Below are positions 7,130-16,112 of a stretch of 64,000 nucleotides of DNA, piece after piece. A program made the position numbers and the translations under genes. How positions within the stretch are numbered: position 1 is the stretch's first letter; each line of letters starts with the position of its first letter. Location of the stretch: NCBI RefSeq assembly GCF_038008685.1, contig NZ_JBBOZQ010000001.1:1798001-1862000 (forward strand). Reading direction: 5' to 3'. Under the pieces are notes generated by a model. The model was not told the origin of the DNA and made no database searches. It saw only the letters and a list, made by a program, of their open reading frames with translations. This stretch comes from Lysinibacillus sp. FSL W8-0992 (lineage in GTDB: Bacteria; Bacillota; Bacilli; Bacillales_A; Planococcaceae).

Positions 7130-7488
7130 TATGTATAGTCTCCTTTTTGTATATTAGTACCAATAAATTATATCAATAATGGTAGGGGTTGTCAGTATGG
7201 TGTGATATATATGTGGGTTACCCACAAAATACCCACGAATCTATTTTGAGCTATTTAAAAATATTTATAGTAAAGTATAAGAAAAGCTATCCTATAGCTT
7301 ACGGTTGCTTTGTGTTTCTTCCTATTTATAGTGTGATTAATCAAGTTTGAGATGGAAGGTTCTATCGGCTGATTTTTTGTTGATGTACATGCGACTAGAG
7401 CTATTTTAGCTTTAGTCGCTTTTTATTTTTGTAAGTATTTGCACTTAGAAAGTGTGTGCTATCATTATGTACATAAGGAGGGAGTCAC
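7130..7488. other. Intergenic region at the inferred prophage-chromosome boundary
   Basis: No gene is visible in these 359 bases. They contain an imperfect repeat GTGGGTTACCCAC...ACCCAC (about 7213-7236), a small perfect palindrome AAGCTATCCTATAGCTT (about 7282-7298), and a terminator (separate entry). The change from phage genes to the conserved yunF block happens here or inside the minus-strand gene before it. An attachment site is likely somewhere in the interval, but without the left end no duplicated core can be identified. Confidence 0.5.
7391..7424 (+). terminator. Intrinsic terminator upstream of yunF
   Basis: GCGACTA with inner AGCTA pairs with TAGCT and TAGTCGC, followed by TTTTTATTTTT. 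It insulates yunF from upstream transcription. Confidence 0.75.
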
Positions 7489-8346
7489 TTGATTCGAGTT
7501 GGGTTAACAGGTTGGGGCGATCATCCTTCGTTATATAGTGGAGTGACTGCCTCAAAGGACAAATTATTCGATTACGCAGGTCATTTTTTAACGGTAGAAT
7601 TAGATACATCTTTTTATGCCATTCCGTCAGTGGATAATGTTCGAAAATGGTGTGAGCTAACACCAGATTCATTTCGTTTTGTAATAAAGGCTTACCAAGG
7701 AATGACCGGACATTTGCGAGGGGAAATTCCATTTGAATCCAAAAACGATATGTTCAATGCTTTTATCGAATGTGCTAATGAATTTAAACGTCACGGGAAG
7801 TTAGCAATAATATTGGCACAATTTCCGCCATGGTTTGATTGTCAGTCAAAAAATGTACAATACTTATTGTATATTAGGCAACAATTAAAAGAGTTCGATG
7901 TGGCAATCGAGTTTCGGAATCAGACATGGTATGCAGAGAAGGTTGTTAAGCAAACAATGGATTTTTTAAAGGAACATCAATTTATTCATACAATTTGTGA
8001 TGAACCGCAAGCAGGTATTGGTTCTGTCCCATTTTATCCTGAAGTAACGGCAAATAAAGCACTCGTCCGTATTCATGGACGCAATATTCATGGCTGGCGT
8101 AATACGGGCAATTCAGAAAACTGGCGCAAAGTTCGTTTTTTATATGATTACAATAAAGAAGAACTACAACAACTCGGAAAGCATCTCCAAAGCATAGAGC
8201 CTAATGTGCAAGAGTTATTTGTTTTATTTAATAATAATTCTGGTCAACATGCTGCAAAAAATGCGAAGGAGCTTCAAGAGATGCTAGCTATTCGAGATGT
8301 TGGCCTAGCACCAAAACAATTAAATATGTTTGAAGGAGAAGTATAA
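7489..8346 (+). CDS. yunF: DUF72 family protein YunF
   Basis: A TTG start is preceded by AAGGAGGG at ideal spacing. The 285-residue protein belongs to the DUF72 (YecE) TIM-barrel family: IRVGLTGWGDHPSLY at the start, VELDTSFYAIPS, a central FDVAIEFRNQTWY and the FVLFNNNSGQHAAKNA element near the end. Its biochemical role is not established. The gene overlaps yunE (stop and ATG share bases) and order yunF-yunE-yunD matches the B. subtilis yun cluster. Confidence 0.88.
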   Translation: MIRVGLTGWGDHPSLYSGVTASKDKLFDYAGHFLTVELDTSFYAIPSVDNVRKWCELTPDSFRFVIKAYQGMTGHLRGEIPFESKNDMFNAFIECANEFKRHGKLAIILAQFPPWFDCQSKNVQYLLYIRQQLKEFDVAIEFRNQTWYAEKVVKQTMDFLKEHQFIHTICDEPQAGIGSVPFYPEVTANKALVRIHGRNIHGWRNTGNSENWRKVRFLYDYNKEELQQLGKHLQSIEPNVQELFVLFNNNSGQHAAKNAKELQEMLAIRDVGLAPKQLNMFEGEV

Positions 8347-9167
8347 TGGAGTTTATTGTTTTAGTAGTGATTGCACTAGCCTCGGGGCTCATTGGTTCGC
8401 TTGTAGGGCTCGGTGGAGGAATTATTTTAGTACCTGCAACTTTATTTGTAGGATTAAACCTCGGGATGCTCCCAGATATTACACCGCAAAAAGTGGTAGG
8501 GTTATCGGTTGTAATGATGATCTTCACTGGGCTAGCGTCCACTTTAAGCTATATGAAATCCAAAACAGTGGATTACAAAAGCGGGTTTATATTCTTTTTA
8601 GGTAGTGTTCCAGGGACGATATTAGGTGCATGGGTAAATAAAGGTTTGGATTTACCCTCATTTAACTTATATTTTGGGATATTATTAATTGTTATATCGA
8701 TAATTTTACTTGTACGCGATAAATTGAAACCTGTACAATGGTTTGTGAAAAATGGTACACAACATCAGTTTATCGATGAAGCAGGAAAAACGTATGTCTA
8801 CGGATATCCAATTTGGTTTGCGTTATTATTTTGCTTTGCAGTTGGCTTTGCCTCAGGATTATTTGGAATTGGTGGCGGCTCAATGATCGTGCCTGCAATG
8901 ATTATTTTGTTTTTATTTCCACCACATGTTGCAGTGGCAACTTCGATGTATATGGTATTCCTAACTTCGATTGTGAACTCTGCGAGTCATATTTATTTAG
9001 GACATGTACCGTGGCTTTATACGATTCCTGTTATTCCTGGAGCTTATATCGGGGCTAAATTAGGGGCAGCACTTAATAAAAAAATTAAATCCGATACACT
9101 TGTCCTAGCACTACGAATTATTTTATTATTATTAGGAATTCGTTCCATTATAGAGGGCTTATTGTAA
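8346..9167 (+). CDS. yunE: TauE/SafE-type sulfite/sulfonate exporter family protein YunE
   Basis: The 273-residue membrane protein has about eight hydrophobic segments and two internal glycine-rich repeats typical of the TauE/SafE (DUF81) family: GLIGSLVGLGGGIILVP near the N-terminus and GFASGLFGIGGGSMIVP in the second half. Members move small anions such as sulfite or sulfoacetate, but the substrate here is unknown. It is translationally coupled to yunF and lies 16 bases before yunD. Confidence 0.88.
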   Translation: MEFIVLVVIALASGLIGSLVGLGGGIILVPATLFVGLNLGMLPDITPQKVVGLSVVMMIFTGLASTLSYMKSKTVDYKSGFIFFLGSVPGTILGAWVNKGLDLPSFNLYFGILLIVISIILLVRDKLKPVQWFVKNGTQHQFIDEAGKTYVYGYPIWFALLFCFAVGFASGLFGIGGGSMIVPAMIILFLFPPHVAVATSMYMVFLTSIVNSASHIYLGHVPWLYTIPVIPGAYIGAKLGAALNKKIKSDTLVLALRIILLLLGIRSIIEGLL

Positions 9168-9183
9168 AGAAGAGGTGGCTTGA

Positions 9184-10551
9184 ATGCTGGAAAAAATTCA
9201 TATTTTTCACACAAATGATTTGCATAGTCATTTTAAGTATTGGCCACGAATGCAAAACTATGTGACTACGCAACGTGCTCAGTATGAGGCTTTAGGTGAA
9301 ACGAGCTTTTTAGTTGATGTTGGGGATCATTTAGATAGGTCGAATATTTATACAGATGCCACAATTGGCAAGGGCAATGTCCAATTATTAAACAACGCCG
9401 GTTATGATGTTGTCACAATAGGCAATAATGAGGGCATTACATTGTCGCATGAAGAGCTCTTTCATTTATACGATGACGCGCTATTTGAAGTCGTAGTGGG
9501 GAATGTTAATGCATTTAATGGGGTAAATCCAACGTGGTTGAAGCCTTACGTTATATTAACAACGAAATACGATACAAAAATTGCAGTTATTGCTGCGACA
9601 GCAATGTTCGAAATCTATTATAAGGAATTGAACTGGCAAATAGATGATGCTCGAAGCTCACTTATTCGTTTAACTCATCAACTTCGGAAAGAAGTTGATA
9701 TTGTTGTTTGTCTGTCACATTTAGGAATTACTGAAGATGAGCTATTAGCGGAGGAATGTCCAGGAATCGATGTCATTTTTGGTTCACATACCCATCATAC
9801 GTTGCCAAATGGTAAGTTTATCAACGGTGTCTTGCTCACAGGTGGAGGAAAATTTGGTCAATATACGGGACACCTCGTACTAGAATACGATAAAAAAACG
9901 AGGGAAATTGTTGAAAAAAAGGATACTTTAATTCATAATAAGGACTTGCCAATTGTTGAAAATGAAAAAGAGTTTCTGCTATCTTTAGAAGAAGAAGGTA
10001 AAAGCTTATTAGACAAGCCTGTATTTTCAACCAAAAAGACGTACAATAAAGAATGGTTCCACTACTCACAATTATCACATCTATTTGCGCAAGCAATATT
10101 AGAAAAAAGTGGTGCGGACTGTGCGTTATTTAATGCAGGGATTTTTTTAGACGGCCTTCCAAAAGGAACGGTAACAGCGCTTGATTTGCATAAAATTTTT
10201 CCACATCCTATTAATTTATGTACAATTGAATTGTCAGTTTCGGAAATGAAAGAAATTTTTCAGCAATCGAAAAATGAAGAATGGCCCAATATGGAACTTA
10301 AAGGGTTAGGTTTTAGGGGCGTTATTTTTGGTAAGATGCTGACATATGGCTTTGCTATGAATGAGGATCGTCAATTGCTCATAAATGGTAAGATGGCAGA
10401 TAATGATCGTACTTATAAATTAGTGACACTTGATTTGTTTACGTTCGGTTATTTTTATCCAAGCTTTAAATATGCAAAGAAAAAATATATTTTACCTGAT
10501 TTTTTACGAAACATTATGTTAGATTATGGGCAAAGTTTCTTTAAGCGATAG
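9184..10551 (+). CDS. yunD: 5'-nucleotidase/UDP-sugar hydrolase-like metallophosphatase YunD
   Basis: The 455-residue protein begins with the calcineurin-like motif HIFHTNDLHSHF, followed by DVGDHLDR, IGNNEG (the GNH(D/E) block) and GSHTHH, which together form the two-metal site. The C-terminal part (about 290-455) fits the 5'-nucleotidase substrate-binding domain. There is no signal peptide, so it is cytoplasmic like B. subtilis YunD. It probably dephosphorylates nucleotides or related esters. A TTGA-spaced AGAGGTGG site precedes the ATG. Confidence 0.85.
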   Translation: MLEKIHIFHTNDLHSHFKYWPRMQNYVTTQRAQYEALGETSFLVDVGDHLDRSNIYTDATIGKGNVQLLNNAGYDVVTIGNNEGITLSHEELFHLYDDALFEVVVGNVNAFNGVNPTWLKPYVILTTKYDTKIAVIAATAMFEIYYKELNWQIDDARSSLIRLTHQLRKEVDIVVCLSHLGITEDELLAEECPGIDVIFGSHTHHTLPNGKFINGVLLTGGGKFGQYTGHLVLEYDKKTREIVEKKDTLIHNKDLPIVENEKEFLLSLEEEGKSLLDKPVFSTKKTYNKEWFHYSQLSHLFAQAILEKSGADCALFNAGIFLDGLPKGTVTALDLHKIFPHPINLCTIELSVSEMKEIFQQSKNEEWPNMELKGLGFRGVIFGKMLTYGFAMNEDRQLLINGKMADNDRTYKLVTLDLFTFGYFYPSFKYAKKKYILPDFLRNIMLDYGQSFFKR

Positions 10552-10588
10552 ATAAACAAAGCTTTAAGAATGGATTGGGGAAGAAGTC

Positions 10589-11698
10589 ATGCGATTAATT
10601 TCAATCGATGTATTAAAAGAAGGTATGGTATTAGGAAGAACCATTTGGAATGAGGCAGGTCATCCACTTTTAAAGAAAGACGTTGTCATTAATGAACGTA
10701 TTATTGAAAGACTTCAACAGTTGAATACTCATTATTTATATATAGACGACAAACTTTCTGAAGGCATTGAAGTGAAGGAAACGGTTCCTACTGATGTCCG
10801 AAACAAAACCATTTCGACCATAAAAGATTCTTTTCAATCAATAAATGGTTTAAGTACGGTTAATGCCTCTTATATACTTGATCAGCAATCGAAAGCGATT
10901 GTTACGATTGTCGATGAACTACTCTCAGCTGTTACAGGTAATAATGAAATTTTAACGGTTTTAACAGATGCTTATTTATTCGATGAATACTTATATCAGC
11001 ATTCTTTTCATGTTACCTTATATTCGATTGCTATTGCAAAAGAATTGGGACATTCAGCCGAAGATCTTCGTTTAATTGGTATTGGTGCCTTATTGCATGA
11101 TGTTGGAAAGCTTATGGTGCCGAAAGAGATACTCAAAAAACCAGGTCGCTTAACGCATGAGGAATTTGAAATGATGAAAATGCACACGCGTTTTGGTTTT
11201 GATTTATTACGTAATTTACATTCCATTTCCTTACTGGTTGCACATTGTGCTTTTCAACATCATGAACGCATTGATGGAAGTGGCTATCCACGTGGTTTAG
11301 TTGATTTTGAAATCCATCCATTTGCTAAAATTATTGGTGTAGCTGATGTATTCGATGCGGTGACTACAAATCGGGTATATCGTGAAAAGATGCTTCCTTC
11401 ACAAGGGCTAGCCATTGTAGAAGCTGGCTCAGGTACACTTTATGATGCGCGTATTGTCAATGCATTGAAAAAATCAGTTGTACATTATCCGAATGGACTG
11501 ATTTTAAAATTATCAGACGGTCGTCGAGGAATTGTTTCTAAACAAAATAATTTGGATTCTTCCTTGCCGTGGATTCGAATTTTTGAAGAACAAAATGAAT
11601 TACTCACAGCGACATACGAAATTAATTTAGTGGACTATCCAACTGTAACAATTGATAGTATTGAAACCGATTATGTAGTACCATCGAGAGTCGTATAA
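10589..11698 (+). CDS. HD-GYP domain protein, probable cyclic-di-GMP phosphodiesterase
   Basis: The 369-residue soluble protein has an N-terminal small domain (about 1-60) and an HD-GYP domain (about 125-290). Metal and catalytic residues are intact: HSFHV, the HD pair in LLHDVGKLMVP, HTRFGF, QHHERIDGSGYPRGL with the GYP motif, and ADVFDAVTTNRVYR. The family hydrolyses c-di-GMP or related dinucleotides, so it may affect motility, biofilm or sporulation. It sits between yunD and yunB, where B. subtilis has other genes, and ends in a terminator hairpin that contains the next gene's ribosome binding site. Confidence 0.9.
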   Translation: MRLISIDVLKEGMVLGRTIWNEAGHPLLKKDVVINERIIERLQQLNTHYLYIDDKLSEGIEVKETVPTDVRNKTISTIKDSFQSINGLSTVNASYILDQQSKAIVTIVDELLSAVTGNNEILTVLTDAYLFDEYLYQHSFHVTLYSIAIAKELGHSAEDLRLIGIGALLHDVGKLMVPKEILKKPGRLTHEEFEMMKMHTRFGFDLLRNLHSISLLVAHCAFQHHERIDGSGYPRGLVDFEIHPFAKIIGVADVFDAVTTNRVYREKMLPSQGLAIVEAGSGTLYDARIVNALKKSVVHYPNGLILKLSDGRRGIVSKQNNLDSSLPWIRIFEEQNELLTATYEINLVDYPTVTIDSIETDYVVPSRVV

Positions 11699-11702
11699 TT
11701 TG

Positions 11703-11744
11703 CTCCTCCTGTTCATAAGTTGTAGAACAGGAGGAGATTTTTTT
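11703..11744 (+). terminator. Terminator hairpin overlapping the yunB ribosome binding site
   Basis: CTCCTCCTGTTC (11703-11714) and GAACAGGAGGAG (11725-11736) form a perfect 12-base-pair stem with a 10-base loop, followed by A and seven T. The 3' arm carries the GGAGGAG ribosome binding site for yunB, and the TTG start of yunB lies in the T-tract. The element can therefore end the HD-GYP transcript and, on read-through, hide the yunB ribosome binding site. Confidence 0.85.
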
Positions 11745-12513
11745 GTTTTTCCCTCGAAAAAGGATGAAATTGCGAACGAATCATAAAAGAGGAATGCAGC
11801 TCAATCGTTTAACCTTATTAATTGTTGCGAGTATCATTTGTATAGTATTTTTTCTGTATTTTTTAAATGAACGTCTTAAACCCACATATTTGGAATATGC
11901 CGAAGTGCAGACGAATAAAATAGCGTCGTATGTTGTCAGTAAAGCCATTAACTCACGTACTTCTAACGTATTAGACGTTAATGATATAATCGAAGATGTA
12001 CCATCTGGCACCTCTGTAACGACAAAATTTAATACTGAAATTATCAATAGAGTACGTGCAGAAACACTTGAACTTGTAAAAATGTATTTAGAGCAAGCAG
12101 AGCATGGAGAATTAGCCCATTTACCTGATTTAGATAATGTCGAATATGATATGAATAAAATTCAAGAAGGCGATGGAATTGTCTTTTTCGTCCCACTTGC
12201 ACAGGCGGCTGATCTTCCTTTACTCGGTAATTTGGGGCCGAAAATACCAATTCGTTTTCATGTAATTGGTAATGTGCATAGTAATGTTACATCAGATATA
12301 AGGGAATTTGGCATTAATAGTGCCTATGTAGAAGTAGGTATTCATATAGAAGTTAATGTCCAAATAATAGTTCCATTTGCTAGTAAATCAACGACAGTAT
12401 CTCAGGACATTCCGGTAGCGATGGGATTAACGAGAGGACCAGTACCAAACATTTATACAAATGGTGGAGATGCAGTACAACCATCCATAGAAGTCCCAGT
12501 TCCGTACCAATAG
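11743..12513 (+). CDS. yunB: Sporulation protein YunB
   Basis: The 256-residue protein has a basic N-terminus, one transmembrane segment (about residues 24-42) and a long extracytoplasmic domain with NKIASYVVSKAINSR, VEYDMNKI and the late HIEVNVQIIVPFASKST then DIPVAMGLTRGPVPN, all hallmarks of YunB, a mother-cell sporulation protein under SigE in B. subtilis. The TTG at 11743 follows GGAGGAG; an ATG at 11764 is an alternative with a poor site. Its presence supports a spore-former. Confidence 0.87.
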   Translation: MFFPRKRMKLRTNHKRGMQLNRLTLLIVASIICIVFFLYFLNERLKPTYLEYAEVQTNKIASYVVSKAINSRTSNVLDVNDIIEDVPSGTSVTTKFNTEIINRVRAETLELVKMYLEQAEHGELAHLPDLDNVEYDMNKIQEGDGIVFFVPLAQAADLPLLGNLGPKIPIRFHVIGNVHSNVTSDIREFGINSAYVEVGIHIEVNVQIIVPFASKSTTVSQDIPVAMGLTRGPVPNIYTNGGDAVQPSIEVPVPYQ

Positions 12514-12629
12514 AAAAGTTTAAATTGAGAGTAAATGTTAGTTGTTGCCGTTCGTGTAATATGATACATTGACAACAGTGATGGTAGATAATATTCAACA
12601 AAAGATAACTTTGATAGGGGCGAATTTGT

Positions 12630-13553
12630 ATGACATCCTGTAAACCTACTAGCCATGAAAAAGAAGAACATGTAAGAAAACCTGATTGGCTTAAAATTAA
12701 ACTAAACACGAACGATGAATATAAAGGTCTTAAAAAGCTTATGCGTGAAAAAAATCTTCATACAGTATGTGAAGAAGCTCGCTGTCCAAATATTCATGAA
12801 TGCTGGGGTGAGCGTCGTACTGCAACAATGATGATTTTAGGATCAGTTTGTACACGTGCTTGTCGTTTCTGCGCAGTAAAAACCGGTTTACCAAATGAGT
12901 TAGATCTTGCAGAACCAGAACGTGTTGCAGACTCAGTAGCCATTATGAATTTAAAGCACGTTGTTATAACAATGGTAGCACGTGATGATTTAAAGGATGG
13001 CGGTGCAGAAGTATTAGCTGAAACAGTGCGCGCTATTCGCCGTAAAAGTCCTTTCACGTCTGTAGAAGTATTACCTTCTGACCTTGGTGGTCTGAAGGAA
13101 AATCTTCAACTTTTAATGGACTCTAAACCAGATATTTTAAATCATAATATTGAAACAGTACGCCGTTTGACACCAAGAGTACGTGCACGTGCGAAATATG
13201 AACGTTCATTAGATTTTCTTCGTTTAGCAAAAGAGATGCAACCAGACATTCCAACAAAGTCATCATTAATGATTGGCTTAGGAGAAACGCATGAAGAAAT
13301 TTTAGAAGTAATGGACGATTTACGTGCAAATAACGTGGATATTATGACAATTGGTCAATATTTGCAACCAACAAAAAAACATTTATCTGTAAAAAAATAT
13401 TATTCACCTATTGAATTTGGCAAACTTCGCAAAATTGCAATGGAAAAAGGCTTCAAGCATTGTGAAGCAGGACCACTCGTACGCAGTAGTTATCATGCCG
13501 ATGAGCAAGTGAATGCTGCAACGAAGGAGCGACAACTACAAGCTGAAGTATAA
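12630..13553 (+). CDS. lipA: Lipoyl synthase LipA
   Basis: This radical SAM enzyme inserts two sulfurs into octanoyl groups to give lipoyl cofactor. The 307-residue sequence has both cluster motifs: the auxiliary [13 protein letters not shown] (C-x4-C-x5-C) and the radical [13 protein letters not shown] (CxxxCxxC), plus the C-terminal RSSYHADEQ containing the conserved serine ligand. It starts with ATG after GATAGGGG. The lipA-yutD order matches B. subtilis. Confidence 0.96.
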   Translation: MTSCKPTSHEKEEHVRKPDWLKIKLNTNDEYKGLKKLMREKNLHTVCEEARCPNIHECWGERRTATMMILGSVCTRACRFCAVKTGLPNELDLAEPERVADSVAIMNLKHVVITMVARDDLKDGGAEVLAETVRAIRRKSPFTSVEVLPSDLGGLKENLQLLMDSKPDILNHNIETVRRLTPRVRARAKYERSLDFLRLAKEMQPDIPTKSSLMIGLGETHEEILEVMDDLRANNVDIMTIGQYLQPTKKHLSVKKYYSPIEFGKLRKIAMEKGFKHCEAGPLVRSSYHADEQVNAATKERQLQAEV

Positions 13554-13586
13554 TGTGAAAAGATTGACGAGAAAGGTGGTGTCACT

Positions 13587-13940
13587 TTGATAATTATAGA
13601 AGGATATGAATATGAAATTGTTGAAGATTACCGTGAAGCTTTTCAGGAAGAAGCCTTTAAAGAGCGGTACTCAGATATTTTAGTCAAATATGATTATATT
13701 GTAGGCGACTGGGGCTATAATCAGCTACGTCTAAAAGGTTTTTTTGATGATAAAAATCAAAAATCTACCTTTGATACGAAAATTAGTACGCTTCAAGATT
13801 ACTTATATGAGTATTGTAATTTTGGCTGTGCATATTTTGTTTTACGTAAAGGCGGTAAAGTTATTTTACAGCCCGACGTTGTAGTAAATGAAGCAACCGA
13901 AGTGACAAAACCAAATGACAATGAACAAATAGCAGAATAG
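13587..13940 (+). CDS. yutD: YutD family protein
   Basis: A TTG start follows AAAGGTGG. The 117-residue protein contains the YutD signature: FQEEAFKERYSDILVKYDYIVGDWGYNQLRLKGFF spread over residues 18-52, and YLYEYCNFGCAYFVLRK. The family (DUF1027) is conserved in Firmicutes next to lipA; function is unknown. A terminator follows directly. Confidence 0.88.
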   Translation: MIIIEGYEYEIVEDYREAFQEEAFKERYSDILVKYDYIVGDWGYNQLRLKGFFDDKNQKSTFDTKISTLQDYLYEYCNFGCAYFVLRKGGKVILQPDVVVNEATEVTKPNDNEQIAE

Positions 13941-13949
13941 CTATAATGA

Positions 13950-13979
13950 CCTGATGTGAAGTTTGCATCAGGTTTTTTT
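13950..13979 (+). terminator. Intrinsic terminator of lipA-yutD
   Basis: CCTGATG pairs with CATCAGG and is followed by seven T. Confidence 0.9.
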
Positions 13980-14094
13980 ATTTATAGGTGTTATGAAATA
14001 TTTAAGACATTCATCTAATTTAGAGTGCAATTATTATTATGTATAATGAAATAACTACCATTGTAATAATTTTTGAAGAAGGAGAGGAACATCT

Positions 14095-14907
14095 ATGGAA
14101 CTTTTTGATCTAATTAAAGCGATTATCTTAGGTTTTATTGAAGGAATGACAGAGTTTGCACCTGTTTCATCAACTGGTCACTTAATTATTGTAGATGACA
14201 TGTGGCTACAAACAAATATACTTTTAGGAGATAAAGCTGCAATTACATTTAAAATTGTAATTCAATTAGGCTCAATTTTAGCTGTTTTTCTTGTTTTTTG
14301 GAAACGTATTTTAAGTCTGTTAGGGTTTAATAAAAATATAACGTCTCATTTAAACTTGTTCCATGTTGTAATTGCTTTATTACCTGCAACTGTATTGGGT
14401 TTAACTTTTAAGGATTTTATTGACAAATTATTTAAAATAGAGACGGTCATAGTGGCTCTAATTATTGGTGCAGTTCTTATGATTTTTGCTGATAAATTTG
14501 GTCCTGAAAAATCGAAAGTTGTCTCTTTGGATCAAATTACTTATAAACAAGCATTTATGATTGGAATTATACAATGTTTATCACTTTGGCCTGGATTTTC
14601 ACGTTCAGGAGCGACGATTTCAGGTGGCGTTTTACTTGGAATCAATCATAAAGTAGCAGCTGATTTTACCTTTATCATGGCTGTACCAATTATGATAGGC
14701 GCAAGTAGTGTATCAATCGTTAAAAATTGGGAATACTTATCCTTTGATTATTTAGGGTTTTACACTGCGGGTTTTATTAGCTCGTTTGCTTTTTCTCTTA
14801 TATCCATTCGCTTCTTTTTAAAAATTATTTCCCGTATTAAATTAACCCCATTTGCAATTTACCGAATCATATTGGCTATTATCTTAGTCTTTATGTTATA
14901 TATGTGA
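14095..14907 (+). CDS. uppP: Undecaprenyl-diphosphatase UppP (BacA family)
   Basis: The 270-residue membrane protein has about eight hydrophobic segments and the two UppP signatures: GFIEGMTEFAPVSSTGHL near the N-terminus and the WPGFSRSGATISGG element in the middle. It recycles undecaprenyl diphosphate to the monophosphate carrier for wall synthesis and gives bacitracin tolerance when overproduced. An AGGAGAGG site precedes the ATG. It appears to be monocistronic. Confidence 0.95.
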   Translation: MELFDLIKAIILGFIEGMTEFAPVSSTGHLIIVDDMWLQTNILLGDKAAITFKIVIQLGSILAVFLVFWKRILSLLGFNKNITSHLNLFHVVIALLPATVLGLTFKDFIDKLFKIETVIVALIIGAVLMIFADKFGPEKSKVVSLDQITYKQAFMIGIIQCLSLWPGFSRSGATISGGVLLGINHKVAADFTFIMAVPIMIGASSVSIVKNWEYLSFDYLGFYTAGFISSFAFSLISIRFFLKIISRIKLTPFAIYRIILAIILVFMLYM

Positions 14908-15020
14908 TTGTTAATTTTTATATAAATTAAATAATTTAGAACTATTAATATTCAGAATTTACAGAATTAATAGTTTGTGATAATATAGAATCGAAAAAAA
15001 TACGAAGGGAGATTTTTTCC

Positions 15021-15250
15021 ATGAAAAAGATGGTGAAAGCTTTATTTTCTTTCGCATTTGTTAGTATTATTGCAATTAGATTTAGTAATGATGTCCCTAG
15101 GAAGGTGTTAGATCGATTGCAGTCAGTCTAGCACTTTTTCTATTTGTTCTTACGTTAATTATTTGTAAAATGAAGAAATTAACTTCAGTCAAAGTCTGTG
15201 TTCATAGCTTTACTCACAATGGGAAACAATATCTTCTAACGAAGGCGTAA
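15021..15250 (+). pseudogene. Possible frameshifted small membrane-protein gene
   Basis: An ATG at 15021, preceded by GAAGGGAGA, opens a 36-codon frame with a hydrophobic helix (ALFSFAFVSIIAI) that stops at TAG near 15129. A different frame then encodes another hydrophobic helix (SIAVSLALFLFVLTLIICK) and a polar tail ending at TAA 15248-15250. Joined, the two give a two-helix protein of roughly 75 residues, so a small deletion or frameshift near 15080-15105 is likely. I recognise no family. It could instead be a real 36-residue peptide. Confidence 0.35.
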
Positions 15251-15805
15251 TTGATTATTAATAAAGGTGTGATTTATATAAAAAGAGCAGTATTTTTGGA
15301 CAGGGATGGCGTTATTAACGAAGTGTTGACCAAAAGGGTTAAATTTGTAAATAAACCGCAGCAACTGTTTTTCTTACCCGGCGTACCGGAAGCGATAAAA
15401 AATTTGAATAAGTTTTTTGATTATGTTTTTGTTGTAACGAATCAAGGGGGTGTGGGATTAGGTTTTATGAAGGAAAGTCAACTTAAAAAAATACACGTTC
15501 ATATGGCGAGTGAATTAAAGAAACAAGGCGCTATTATTCATGAAGTAGTGTATTGTCCTCATAAACCAAAAGCTGGTTGTGACTGTCGTAAGCCGAATAG
15601 CAAGTTAATTGTTGATCTTGCTGAAACATACGATGTTGATTTATCTAAGTCCTATATGGTGGGGGATACAGATACAGACATAATAGCAGGGAAACGAGCT
15701 GGTACAAAGGGCGTTTTTTTAGGTAAACATGATCCACTAGCTGATGCAATATTCCCTAATTTAATAAGTGCAGTAGACTGGATAATAGAAGATGCACAAT
15801 TTTAG
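15251..15805 (+). CDS. HAD-IIIA hydrolase, GmhB-like (D,D-heptose 1,7-bisphosphate phosphatase family)
   Basis: The enzyme core is complete: AVFLDRDGVINEV (DxD motif), VVTNQGGVG (motif II), the zinc-loop CPHKPKAGCDCRKP and GDTDTDIIAGKRAG (motif IV). In Gram-positives this family acts on sugar or acyl phosphates; heptose synthesis is not evident nearby. The start is uncertain: TTG at 15251 follows GAAGG, GTG at 15269 has a badly spaced site, and AUA at 15278, which would give the normal family start, lies 8-10 bases after AAAGG. Confidence 0.8.
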   Translation: MIINKGVIYIKRAVFLDRDGVINEVLTKRVKFVNKPQQLFFLPGVPEAIKNLNKFFDYVFVVTNQGGVGLGFMKESQLKKIHVHMASELKKQGAIIHEVVYCPHKPKAGCDCRKPNSKLIVDLAETYDVDLSKSYMVGDTDTDIIAGKRAGTKGVFLGKHDPLADAIFPNLISAVDWIIEDAQF

Positions 15806-15868
15806 CTCATAATGTATTAAGTATAAATCACATAAAAAAGGATAATTTATAAATTGGAGGTGAAAATT

Positions 15869-16048
15869 TTGGCGAACGATAAACAAAAGAAAAAACAATT
15901 AGACCGTGAAGAATACGGATATGGATTTGATATTAGTGTTGATGATTTAGGTGTTATTGGGCAAAACAAACAAGCAAAAAAACAAAATGATAACGAAAAT
16001 AAAGACAAACCACATAATAAAGACAACCCATCAACCTTAAATCAATAA
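15869..16048 (+). CDS. Small hydrophilic protein, unknown function
   Basis: The TTG at 15869 is best supported, because GGAGGTG lies 6-7 bases upstream; a longer frame would start inside it. The 59-residue product is very hydrophilic: NDKQKKKQLDREEYGYGF, then DISVDDLGVIGQ, then a tail of Lys, Asn and Asp. Low-complexity hydrophilic proteins of this kind include small spore proteins, but I see no specific family match. Confidence 0.55.
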   Translation: MANDKQKKKQLDREEYGYGFDISVDDLGVIGQNKQAKKQNDNENKDKPHNKDNPSTLNQ

Positions 16049-16112
16049 GGTTGTATGGATTGTCCCAGATGGTAATTCAATTAGCAAAATCCGTTAGTCG
16101 ATAAGATTTTGA

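Noticed and set aside
12380-12709. 109-codon minus-strand frame between yunB and lipA
   Set aside because: It overlaps the ends of both genes in antisense and has no start signal.
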